A stretch of DNA of 64,000 bases from Sporothrix humicola. Lineage: Eukaryota; Ascomycota; Sordariomycetes; Ophiostomatales; Ophiostomataceae. Positions 30,794-41,879 of this stretch are shown piece by piece (within the stretch, counting starts at the first letter, position 1; the number at the start of each line of letters is the position of its first letter). The DNA lies in NCBI GenBank assembly GCA_021396245.1, contig WNYE01000001.1, positions 496,001-560,000 on the forward strand. The letters run 5' to 3'. The position numbers were made by a program, and so were the translations under genes. Under the pieces are notes generated by a model, which saw nothing but the letters and a program-made list of their open reading frames with translations, was not told the DNA's origin and ran no database searches.

Positions 30794-32379
30794 TTATTCG
30801 TCCAGGTTGATCTGCATCTTGCGGCGCAGCGGATCATAGTTGACGCCCTTGCGCTGCTTGGCATTGACGTCCAGCAAGTCCCGCGGAATGGCCTCGAGGT
30901 CGACGTCCGTGGCCATCTTGTGCAGGAATCCTGTGACGGGCTTGGCGTGCCAGCGGCCGCCACCAGGTTCGAACCACGACAGGTGGCCGCCAAGCGAGGT
31001 TACGCACAGCACAGTGTACGGATTTTGCTTGAACTCGCCATAAGGAATGGCGGCCTCGACGGCAATCGGGTCGTCGAAAGCCTGGATGGCCAGGAACGGG
31101 ATGCGAATGTCGAGCAGCGAGTCGCACGACGAGGCATCGCGGTAGTACGCCTCTTCTGTCGGGTATCCCCAGGTCGGGCATCTAGGAGAGAAGAAAAGAG
31201 GTGTCAGCACTTGTACGGTTTGGTGGTATATGGGCTTAATCCCGTCCGGGGGTCCAGCCGCAAGCCGCAAATGACAACCAATCGAGTGTTGAGGGCTTCG
31301 ACGGCGTTTAGTTCGGTAAAGTGGAGATGCCCGCCCGAAATGCTATACTTACTGAACTTCGCGGTCAAACTCGTACAGGGTCTTGATGCGGTTGATTCTG
31401 TCCAGGTCCAGGTCCGTGTGCTTGATAATCGCCTCACGGTGCTTGTTGATGAGTTTTTTCATGTTTGCTAAAAAAAAGTCAGCAGGCAATCAACATAAAA
31501 GTAAATATGGTCACTTCACTTACACCCCATGAATGTCTCGTAGACGTTCCGGCCAAAGAATCCCCGCTGCAGAAACTTGTTGGACACGTTCAGGTCGAAA
31601 GGGTTGCCGACCGTGACGGCCGCCTTGAGCGGACAGTTCACGCCCTCTTCGCCGACATAGTTTGTCAGGATGTTAGCCCCAAGCGAGAAACCCAGGCCAA
31701 AAAGCGGCCGATTCGGGAACGTCTCTCTCGCCCACAGCGCCACCTGCCGCAGATCCCACGTCGCTCGCGCATTGAACAGCACGCCGCTCGTGATGCTGCT
31801 GCCGGCACACCCGCGCGCATTGACAACGGCAATCTCCCACGGCAGGTCGTCCGCTTCCAGCAACGGCTCGAGGCAGTGTCTCAGGTAGACCTCGTACGAG
31901 CCGCCCGACAGGCCGTGCAGGACCAGCAGCATCGGCTTGGTGTCGGTGGACTTGATCCCCTTGAACTCGGCCTCGGTGTAGTACGATGTCCTCGGCGGAA
32001 GATGGGCATCCTGCTCGCGGTGCTTGTTTTCATATGGCGGAACGGCAAAGTCGACGGCAAAGGAGCCCGTATACAGCTTGTGGTCGGCCTCGAAAATATG
32101 GCGCTTGTAGTAGATCTCGGGCGCCGCCTTGGCCACGGCCGTCCACATGGTCTGCAGGTGGCCATTGAACAGCAAGGGGTTGAGCTGGCAGGTCGGTGTG
32201 CTTTCACGGCAGAGTTGAGCCAGGTCTTTTTTAGAGGAGACTGTTGTCGAAGTTGAGGCAGCCCCATTGGCACTGCCGTTCTGGGCCGGCGAGGCTCCTG
32301 CCTTGTTTGCCTTTAACGGCAGCTGCAACGGCGAGGCTGCATGAGTAAAGTCGATGCTGGCACGACCGAACCAATCCAT
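30794..32379 (-). CDS. Alpha/beta hydrolase, Eht1/Eeb1/YMR210W family
   Basis: Exons are 32379-31524, 31467-31353 and 31181-30794 (452 residues). The introns are 56 and 171 bp, and all joints keep frame (FMGSNMKK, EVQCPTW). Signatures are LLFNGHLQTMW, LVLHGLSGGS (oxyanion region), NARGCAGSSITS, the nucleophile elbow GFSLGAN with Ser near 232, the acid in AFDDPI and the base in LGGHLSW. Yeast relatives make and cleave medium-chain fatty acid ethyl esters or act as monoacylglycerol lipases. The frame stays open to an ATG at 32535, adding a hydrophobic leader (MILSFRLALCFCF). A TATA-like word lies only about 10 bp before that ATG, so I prefer MDWFGRAS at 32379; 32433 is also possible. Confidence 0.85.
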
Positions 32380-33736
32380 GGCTAATGTGGTGAAGGACGA
32401 GAGACAACGGGGTCTGAGAAGTCGAACGCTCATAAACAGATCTACACTAGATCTAGACTCTATGACGTGAAGAGGGGTCGTTGGAGAAATGAAACAGAAG
32501 CAAAAGCACAATGCAAGGCGAAAGGACAGGATCAATTAATTATATAAAGTAGAGCCAAGAGAACGACGTACTTTTTCTCTTTTTTTTTTTCCTATCCCAG
32601 ATCAAAGCTCCATCGAGTCCATCCCAACGTGGAAACCTCCGGGTTGTGGAACAGGAGGCGGATGTCCAAAGAGGCCGTCTCCGTGGTGGGTGCAGCAAAA
32701 AAGGTGCCTCGGCACACTTGGCAGCGAATAGCTTCAAAGAAAGAAGGAGCGAGATCAGTCAGTGTCGGTCCACTTACAGGCCTGTCGCAAGCCTGTCACA
32801 CTGAGATGCACGCTAATTCAAACTGATCTGTCTGGTCCCGCGCTGGCCGCCCCACCCACGGGTCTGGCCTTTGGTTGCTCTTGCCTTCTCAAATGCGCTC
32901 GAAGAACGTTGCTGCTCTCGGTGGTCTGCATCCCGACGCAACCTTGGCGCACGGGCCACTTTTGTCGCCCTTAGTCATCATGGGTTTCTACGCCACACTC
33001 AGCCACAGAGTTTTCATACTCCCTATTCTCAGTGCGCCTGCCCCCTGTTCCTTCTGGTTCTGGCGCAGCACCGGCTGAAGAGTAGCCCTTTCCTAACCAA
33101 GATCCGCCCAAAATCCAGAGGAAACCAAAGGAAAGAGCGAGCGACCGTCTTCCCCCGGGTGGAGTCCTCCCCCGTCCCATCATTCCCACTTGTCCCCGTC
33201 CGCGCGCCTAAACAAAGAACCACAAAACCACCACCCAGAAACACACGCAACCTCAATTTCGTCTTTCTCGCGATACCTCACGAGCGCACGTCGTCCTCCC
33301 ATCGCCCTGTATCCGACTCTTCACACGCACCCCCATTCTCCGACACCCTCGCGCACGACTGCGCCGCCGCTCCTTGTTTCCTGTCAGCCACCTGGCCGCA
33401 ACGCCAAATCATCACGACTTTGACCACTTTGGCATCCACCTCGACACCCACATCACATCCACGTCAACTTCAACTTCATCCACTACTACGCATCATTATC
33501 ACCCCCTGCCACGCGCTCCGACGCGCCATCGACGGATCCCGACAACAATCGCATTTCGCGACCGCATCCAGTCGTCCCAATCGGTCCATTCTTTCACCGC
33601 GTCTTTCGGCCGTCAATTTCGATTTTTTGTCTCTTCCGTCCGATAATCGCGTCGACCTTTGCGCGTCTACACCTCGACACCTTCGCGCGACTTTGTCCTC
33701 CCCCCGTGCCTCCTCCCTCCTCTATATGCAACGACC
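32380..33736. promoter_or_regulatory. Divergent promoter of hydrolase and SCC4
   Basis: No gene called. The frame upstream of SCC4 stays open from 32871 in another register and from 33659 in the SCC4 register, but the sequence is low-complexity and CT-rich, typical of a leader. A TATA-like element (minus strand) lies near 32540. Confidence 0.35.
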
Positions 33737-36700
33737 ATGAGCGGCTCACTGCCCCCCGGGCAGCAGGCCTACAACGGCCAGCACATGGTTCCCGGTTCTG
33801 TCCCAATGGGCTACTCTCTGAACGGCCCGCAGATGGCCTCGTCAATGGGCAGTCCAATGGGCATGGCCAACGGCGGCGGCCTCGGAAACGGCGGTCTCGG
33901 CAGTCCGATGGGCCTCAATGGCGTCAACAGTGTTAATGGAGTGAGCAACGTCAACGGAATGGGCCTAGGGCTCGGCGGTCTCGGCGGCGGCGTTTCCGGT
34001 CAATATCAGCAGCCGCGGCCGCTGCCGTCGCCGCAGTACTTCAACCAGGGCCTGCCGCATCCGTCGCAGTACACGAGCCCCAACCTGCTGCACCAGCCGC
34101 TCGGCCAGCTTCCTCAGCAGCATCAGCAGCAACATCAAAGCCATCAGCAGCACCAGACACACCAGCAACAGCACCAGAGATTCCAGTCGCCACAGCAGAA
34201 CCATATGCAGTTCCCTGTCCCTGTCCAGCGCACGCCGTCGATGTCCTCGAACAACAACAACACGTTCAACTTCCAGCACAACGGCATCTCCGTGTCGCCG
34301 AACCTGTCTGCGCCCATTTCGATTCCCGTTCCTGCGACTGTCCCGTCTCCGACGACAAACCATCTCGCGAGTCCGCTCCAGTTTATGCAAACTCTGCCTC
34401 AGCAACAGCAACAGTCTCACCAACAACATCAGACACATCAACAGCACCAAACGCACCAGCAGTCTCCGCGGTACTCGCAGCAGTCTGTGCCGCCAATGAA
34501 CCTGCAAATGCCCATGTTCACCGGCGCATCGCCAGGACAGCAGACACAGCACCTGCCAAAGCAGCGGCAGGCATCACAATCCCACGCACACTCGCAGCCG
34601 CAGCAGCAAACATCACAACCTCTTACCCAGTCTCTATCGCAGCCCATGTCACAGCCGCTATCGCAATCTCTCTCCAACCCCGCCATGCCCCAATTCTCTC
34701 CTCTTCCGCAACATATCCAGCCATCACAGCTGCTCCAGTCGCCACAGATGCACCATTCACCACAAATGCACCAGTCGCCACAGGTTCATCAGACGCATCA
34801 GACGCATCAATCCTTACAATCGCCGCAAATGCACCAGCAGGTCCATTCCCAGTCGCCCCAGATGCACCAGCACCAGCAAGTGCCGCACCCCCACCAGCAG
34901 CTCCAGCAGCAGCTCCAGCCGCCGCAGCCCTCGCCACAACAGCAACACACGCCGAAACCCGCCAAGCCGCCAAAGCCACCGAAACCGACAAAATCGCAGC
35001 AGGCTAAGAAGGCCTTTTCGCTGCCGGACCCGTCGGAACAGGCAATGCAGATCCCGCCGCCAGCGCCAGCGTCAACGACAGCCACATCAACATCGTCTTC
35101 ACAACAACGGAAACAGTCTTCCATCACGCCCTCGCCCATGCCGAGTCCACTGCCTACAAACAGCCCGCGCGTCTCGCCCAAGGGCGGCGTTCAGAAACCG
35201 CCAAAGTCCTCTGCGGCCGCAGCTGGTGGCAAGGCTGTCGGTGCTGCAGGAAAGGCCGCTGCTGCTGCTGCCAAGGCGTCTCGCAAATCGAGCGTCGGTG
35301 GTGCCGGATCCTCCGTGGCCAACGTCAAGCCCCTTGGTAAGCGCACACCGAGCGAGGCGGCCGCTCTGCTTGTCTGTGTTGCCGATGAGTGCTTTACCAA
35401 GGCACAAGCCGCAGCGCCAGCACTCGCCAAGTCACGAAACGAGGACCGCATGCGCGAGTACTACAAGCTGCTGGCCACCGGCCTGGGCTGTCTGGACACG
35501 GCCGTCCGCACATTCAAGTTCCCACCGCGCATCGAGGTCAAGATCAAGATCAAATACGCGTCCATCCTCAGTGTCGAGACGGAAAATCTCATGGAGGCAG
35601 AGACCGCGCTGCAGAGTGCCATTGCCACCTGCGAAAAGCACCGTCTGTCCGACCTCAAGATCTACGTCCAGTTCCTGTTCATGAAGGTCCTGTTCCGCCG
35701 CAAACCCAAGGCAGCCCTCATCTCGATCCAGTCGCACATTGCCGACTGCTCTGACCGCCGTCAGGCCTACTGGACCTACGCTTTTAGATTCTTGAAGGCG
35801 TTCTTCTACCTCCAGAGCGGCAACCCGGCCGAGCACCATGCGCTCGAGAACCTGCACGGCATCACTGTCCTGGCCGAGCAGCGTGGCGATCACGCCGTCT
35901 ACGTCCTGGCGTCTCTCCTGCAGGCTCTGGCTTTGTTCAGGACAACCGAGCCTGACGTGGTCGAGCGTGTCCAGACGTGCATGGCCGCCGCGTCCAAGTA
36001 CCAGCTGGAAGAGTCAGTGCACATTCCGCAGCTTGACGTCCTGTGGTTGCTGCTGGACCTTGCGTGCAGCCTCTACCAAAAGGAAAAGGCTCTCACGGAC
36101 AAGCTCAACTCACTACAGACACGCCTCGAGGAGCTCAAAGAGTCGCCGCAGTGGACTTCGGACAACTGCGAGCTCCTGCTTCCTCTGCACAAGGACACGC
36201 CGAATGCCCACACGATCAGCGCCGACACGAGCGATGTGCTGCTGCCGGGCGAATCCAACGACTTTTTGGTGCTCACCAGCTTTAGCAAAGTGAAGGCATT
36301 TGTTTTAGGGTGAGTTCCCCAAGCATCCCAACATTTTCTTATCAAATACTAACTCCTCAGATTCGCATACTCTGGCTTGACGCTGTCACCCAAGCAGCAA
36401 ACCAGCGACCGCAAGAGCATGGACTACTGGACGGAAGCACTAAAGATGCTGTCACAGAGTGAGTATTCCCACCCTCGGTTTTTGTTGTATTCCCATCCTA
36501 ACAGATTAGGCTCCTCGAGCAAACCACCGGCACCCATCTTCTTGCACGAAGCCATTGACGAGTCCCGCTGGCGCGCCAACACGTCATCGTACGTGCTCGT
36601 CCTCATGGGCCTCAATGCCGCCACCCACTGCGACTGGGCCAAGGTCCAGGACTGCATCAAGCAGCTCGAGACGCCCGCTGCCGAAGCCAACGACGGGCCG

Positions 36701-37420
36701 CTCGACGTGCTGGCTCTCTACCTCCGCGGCGTCCTTAAACAGGGCCAGGGCGAGCTGAATGAGGCCCTGCATCTGTTTGAGGACCCACGACTGGCCCTGC
36801 CGGCCGTGTCAGAGTCCGGCTCTTCTTCCTCGACGTCACTAGCCGTCAGTGCCGGCCCCGCGGCTGCCGCTGCAGCTGCCGCTTCTGCCGCTGCCGCCAA
36901 CGAGGGCCATTTGCGCCAAGAAGTCATGCTCCTGGCCGCCATGAACCGCCTCATGATCATGCAGCTCCACCGCCTGCGGGACGAGCCCAAGATCAACATG
37001 CTCGTCGAGCAGCTCAAACAGACGTGCGTCAACCACCCCAACCCCGAGATCAAGACTGCCTACAGTCTCGTCATGGCCGCCATCACGACCGAGCCCCCGC
37101 TGTCCATGCACGACATCAAGTCGCACATCCAGCAGGGCCTCAACGGCTCGACGGTCAGCGGCAACGCCCAGTGCCTCAACATGGCCTTAAACACGATGCG
37201 CTACCGTCTGTTTGAGGGCGTCGTCGGCGATCAGGCTTTGAAGAGCGCGCGGGCCGGGTCCACCCAGGCCAAGAAGAGCGGCAACATCCTGTGGATGAGC
37301 GTCGCCGACGGCATGCTGGCGGACACGTACGAGACGTCGGGGCAGGCGGCCCAGGCGGCCCAGGCGCGGCAGTCGGGCGTGCAGTTCGCCAACGAGTCGT
37401 GGGAGCGGACGCAGATATAA
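33737..37420 (+). CDS. SCC4: Cohesin loading factor Scc4/Mau2 with Gln-rich N-terminus
   Basis: Exons are 33737-36309, 36361-36458 and 36510-37420 (1193 residues); both introns are 51 bp. The conserved Cohesin_load TPR-like superhelix starts near residue 537 (TPSEAAALLVCVADECF), continues through AAASKYQLEESVHIPQLD and ends at the C-terminus with NESWERTQI. With Scc2 it loads cohesin on chromatin. Residues 1-535 are low complexity: Gly/Met/Asn-rich, then QQQH, HQTHQ and SPQMHQ repeats. Yeast and animal relatives lack such a long extension, so this half is unusual. The ATG at 33737 has good context (CGACCATGAG). Intron 2 has a 3n length and no stop, so it may be retained; its splice sites GTGAGT and GATTAG look real. 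Confidence 0.88.
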
Positions 37421-38265
37421 ACACGACGCGAGCGAAGTGAGCGACGTTCGACGTTTGTGTGGCTGACGTTTGGTGTAATTGCCGTTTTCTGTCGGGAAAC
37501 AAGGCGCCAGCGAAAAATTGTTTTTATATTGTTATTCTATCTTCTGATTTCATATCTTTTTCACTTTGCTTTTTTTATATCTGTACGTAAAAGAGGTATC
37601 GATATCGCGGGAGGCACTACTGTTTTTTATTGCCGTCGTTACAATCGCTGGTGGGGGACAAAAGAGGATGAAGCATTATTCTGAGGCGTAACTTCTATTT
37701 ACTTTTGCTATTCTTATTCTTATACACACTATCTCGAAGCAGAACGATGACTCAACCGAACAGAGATGGAGGGCTCTTTATAAAGGGGACCTGTGAGATG
37801 GGGACGATTGAAGGGTATATATTATATGTCGACGTTTACAATCAAATTATGATATAATTTTCGTTCTGACTTTTTGCTGCGTATTTTATAACTAATTCTG
37901 AGATTCTTTGCTATCCTTCAAATTTTTTTAAAAAAAACAGAAAAAGTAAATAAAAACGAAAATAAATGCAAATTAGGGAGCGTTACTTACAGTCACTTAT
38001 CGACTTATGATGTATCCTTATCTAGGAAGGAATCAATGACTACAAGTTCTCTTTATGAAGAGAAGTGAAAAATACTGAGCGGTTTATTGTTTCTTGTATT
38101 AAAATGCATCTGCACTGGTTGCGAGATAGAACAGTTGAGGAGACGAAATGTTCCATGAGTGAAATACAAAAAGGACGCTAATCCGGTGGATCTTATGCTA
38201 GTATACGTCGTAGCTGCTGACTTTATAGACACTATTAAGACAGCTTAGGAACAACAATTTCCCAA
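37421..38265. other. Intergenic
   Basis: 3' flank of SCC4. Very AT-rich near 37840-37970. No gene seen apart from the tRNA that follows. Confidence 0.4.
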
Positions 38266-38349
38266 GGACCAGTGGCGCAATGGTAACGCGTCGGATTCCA
38301 GTAAAATGGTGCTTCCCGAAGATTGTCCGTTCAATTCGGGCCTGGTTCA
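38266..38349 (+). tRNA. tRNA-Trp (anticodon CCA), intron-containing
   Basis: 84 nt with a 12-nt intron at 38302-38313; the mature part is 72 nt. The acceptor arms GGACCAG and CTGGTTC pair (one G-U), with discriminator A at 38349. The D-arm GCGC-AATGGTA-ACGC and the T-arm GTCCG-TTCAATT-CGGGC fit A-box and B-box consensus. The anticodon is at 38298-38300, followed by G37 and the intron. The intron contains TGG, able to pair with the CCA anticodon as in spliced nuclear pre-tRNAs. Anticodon stem TCGGA with CCCGA has one A31-C39 mismatch next to the loop, which is unusual. Confidence 0.85.
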
Positions 38350-38359
38350 AAAGATCTTC

Positions 38360-38365
38360 TTTTTT
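38360..38365 (+). terminator. RNA polymerase III terminator
   Basis: A run of six T follows the tRNA-Trp 3' end by 10 bp, the usual Pol III stop. Confidence 0.75.
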
Positions 38366-39745
38366 GTGTTTTCTGACAACATTTTTTTGCGACAGTATTG
38401 CGTTGCATTCTTTTGTTTCGCTCTTTCTGGCTGTGACTATCTTTGTTTCATTTTCATTTTGTTTCTTTTGGTCCAGTTTTTCTTTCTTTTTCCTCTTTAC
38501 CTGTTTCTGTTCTGACGTCTCGGCCCCTTGCTTGCTGCCACGCTCTTGCCCACACTGCAACCTTTTATGAGTGCCTGAAACGATGAGACGAAAGAGAACC
38601 TCAAGGACCCTTGTTCGTTTCTGTGACGTTGTGTGACAACTGTGCGCTTCAACAAATAAGAGACTTTGATGCCTATGCTCGCCTGAGCATTCAATAGAGT
38701 CGTGACTGCTGTTTGTATTTGGAGAAAGAGAGCACCTGCCCTGGTCGCGTGCGTTTGACAGCCACTTGCGGCGACTAGGCAGGCGCAACCCATGAGCAAG
38801 CACGAACACGCCGTGAAACAAAAAGGGCACCTGCGCCTATTATTGGCCCCCGACGATGCCCGCAAGCTTGAACGTGCTCCTGCCGCAAATAGCGTTATCG
38901 CGTGCCGCACTCCGCCCTTTCCTTTGAACATCTTCACTCTTGATACACCTTCCGTTTAGGTCTGGCGCCACTGGAGACAGCCAAGACCTTTGTCGGTCAC
39001 AGCTCGCTGGAGGTCCCCGGAGGACCCCAAAAGGCCCCAAAAGGCCCCTGCAGTTGAAGCCGAAGAACACAAGCAAGACGCTATCGACAAGCTGCTGACT
39101 CTTACGGGAGACCCTCTTTTCTCCCGTTTCGCTGCACTTTTTGCCTTTTGTGGGCAAAGCCAAATGGCGACGATAACGAGATGGGGTAACTGTAGCCCGG
39201 ATTACATACTCGTGCATCGTCCTCATAGCTTGAGCTCGCACTTCTCTTCTCTTTTCTCTTCTTTCTCTTGACATCGTAGACCCCTCATCTTTTGTTGATG
39301 TATCTTCCTCGAAAATGAAGCCTTGATCACGCAAAGGGCGACAAAGCTGCTCCTTCGATCCTCTCTCTTCTCTCCTCTCCTCTCTTTCTCCCTTTTGCCG
39401 TCCGCTTCCTTTGTCTGCATGCAGCACTCGCCCTGATTTACCCGTCGCCCAAACCGCAAAACACTCCTCAAGCATTTTATATTTGCCAGCATACTTTCAC
39501 ACTTTCTCTTACCTCTTTCCTCATTCGCCGTTTCTCATTCCCACGTGCATTCCATTCCGTCCTTCCCTTTGAGTGTTGACTTCTGAGTCGCGGTGGGGTG
39601 GCTGCGCTGGCACGTTCTTTCTCGTTATCTCTTAAAAGGCAGCAGCGATCGACTCTCCTGCAACGGTCTTTCCACGTTTCGCCGATCACGAATCCACGCC
39701 CCCAAAGCTTCAACAATCATTCAACCTCTCATCCAAACGCCCACG
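38366..39745. other. Intergenic
   Basis: About 1.4 kb between the tRNA and the transporter. Open frames (such as 38840-39475 minus) show no domain. Pyrimidine-rich sequence near 39235-39400 and 39480-39560 is typical of fungal promoters. Confidence 0.35.
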
Positions 39746-41369
39746 ATGGTATCTGCAACACCGCCCGGGCCGGGCGCGGGCCTGAGTCGCGTCGAGAGCA
39801 ACTCGCCGCTGCTTGGCGGCAGTCCGTCTCCACCGCCCGCAGCAGCAGCCGCAACAGGCTTCCGCGCCAGCCTCGGCTTGGCCGGAGTCGCTCGTCGGAC
39901 GCTCGGAATCAGCATGCTCATGTGCACCGTCTTTCTCTGGACCGCCTCCAATTTTCTAGCGAGTGTGAGTAGCGCCCTGCATATTCATCCTTGAATGCTC
40001 GCTGACCCCCTCCTAGTTCATCTTCTCCGACAACACATACAGCAAACCATTCTTCATGGTCTACCTCAACACGTCCGTCTTTGCGTTCTCGCTGATCCCG
40101 ATGGGCCTCTCGTACTTGCGGCAACACGGCGCGCGGCACACGAAGCGCGCATTCTACAATTTATTGGGGGAACTAAAGCAGGACGTGTACGACCAAGTGT
40201 CGTCATTACGGCGGCGAGGATGGAAATCGAGCCGGAAAGCAGCCGAGGACGATGCAACCAGCAAATTGCTCGAAGACGGCGAGGGCGTCGACGGGAGTGT
40301 CCGCCGGCGGCACCGGGGCGCGTCGAATGCCGGACTGTTGCGCGCCGAAGAGGACAGCGGGTACGCCAGCTACCCGTCTTTGGACGACAATGCTGCTGGA
40401 GGCATCTCGGCCGACCGCGATGCCGCCACAGCCGAGCGTTTGCTCGGAGGCAGTGGCGACAGCAGTGCCAGCGGCAGCGACTACGACGACGACATCGAGG
40501 CGAATGCTCAGAACCAACAAGGCCCGCCTCCCGGCATGAGCGCCAGCATGATCCTGGCTGCCGGCGGCCGTTTCGACAAGCTCAGTCTGCGCCAGACGAC
40601 CTGGCTCAGCCTCGAGTTTAGCATGCTCTGGTTCTCGGCCAACTATCTGGCGGTCGCCTGCCTCGAGCACACCAGCGTCGCCAGCGCCACCATTTTTACT
40701 TCGCTCAGCAGCATGTTTACCCTCCTCTTCTGCGCCATCTCGGGCGTCGAGGCGTTTACGCTGCGCAAGCTCTTCGGCGTCGTGGCATCCGTCGTCGGTA
40801 TTGTTTTGGTGTCATCAATCGACCTCTCCGGCAAAAGCGACGAGAACCGTGGCCAGTTCCCCCACAAGTCCCCCGGCGAGATCGCTGTCGGCGACGCCAT
40901 GGCGCTGCTGAGCGCTGTGGTGTACGGCGCCTATGTCACTGTCATGAAGCAGCGCGTCGGCCACGAAGACCGTGTCAGCATGCCTCTGTTTTTTGGTCTG
41001 GTCGGCCTCTTTAATGTGCTGCTACTATGGCCCGGATTTTTCTTGCTACACTTCACCGGCATCGAGACGTTTGAACTCCCGCCGACCAACCAGGTCTGGA
41101 CCATTATCGTGCTCAACTCGCTGTCGTCCTTTGCAAGCGACATGTCCTGGGCGTACGCGATGCTGCTGACGACGCCGCTCGTCGTCACGGTCGGCCTGTC
41201 CCTCACCATCCCGCTGTCTCTGGTCGGTGAGATGATCCAGTACAGCAAGTACTCGAGCGGGCTGTACTGGGTTGGTGCACTGGTTGTTGTGCTCTCATTC
41301 TTGTTTGTCAACCACGAGAGCCACGAGCCAGACGAGAGTCTGTTGGAAGAAGAGACAGCAGGTCGGTGA
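39746..41369 (+). CDS. DMT-superfamily transporter (SLC35F / YML018C-Thi74 type)
   Basis: Exons are 39746-39964 and 40017-41369 (523 residues), with a 52-bp intron after NFLAS. Ten membrane helices can be counted, arranged as two EamA-like halves. The first pair contains GISMLMCTVFLWTASNF and YSKPFFMVYLNTSVF, which resemble yeast vacuolar-membrane proteins YML018C and Thi74. A cytosolic loop of about 140 residues, rich in Ser, Gly and acids (RRRGWKSSRK to DDDIEAN), separates helices 2 and 3. Second-half features are GDAMALLSAVVYGAYVTVMK and LTIPLSLVGE. Substrate is unknown. The C-terminal tail is acidic. Confidence 0.87.
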
Positions 41370-41879
41370 TAAAGGAGCTGGTGATGATCTATTGCTTATT
41401 TGATGATATTTGTTTTGTTTTTGGTACTTTTCTTTGCACATGGCAGGCGTTTACTAGATGTTTTTATGACTTTTTGGACATGGGCACACCATCCATAGAT
41501 ATCCCAGCGTTATGAATTTTTGAAAATTTCACTTATATTTTGAATACAGTCTTGATTTTGTGTAGCCGGTATGCCATATGTGCTATGGAAAAAGACAAAA
41601 CGCGCGCTGATCCCATATGCGGAAGCTGCTATGCTATAATGAGAGTGAATGCTTGACATGAGAGCAAAGGGGAATATGAAACGGATAAAAAGGAAGGCGA
41701 GAAAACAAAAGCGCCATAATGTTTATTCCCTTGCCAGAGAATCCATGTATAAATGAGTGTCCTTGATGAGTGTCCCTCCACTCATCGAGATGAAACCAAA
41801 ACGCCAGAAAAGAAAGACGAAAAGTGGTATAATCCAAGTCAAAAACAAACAGAAAAGAAAAGGAAGTCAGGCGCGGTTA
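41370..41879. other. Convergent intergenic region
   Basis: 3' flanks of the transporter and CDT2. Nothing beyond AT-rich sequence. Confidence 0.4.

Noticed and set aside
32380..32535. Hydrophobic N-terminal extension of the alpha/beta hydrolase as a signal peptide
   Set aside because: A TATA-like word lies about 10 bp from that ATG, so transcription probably starts after it; kept only as an alternative start.
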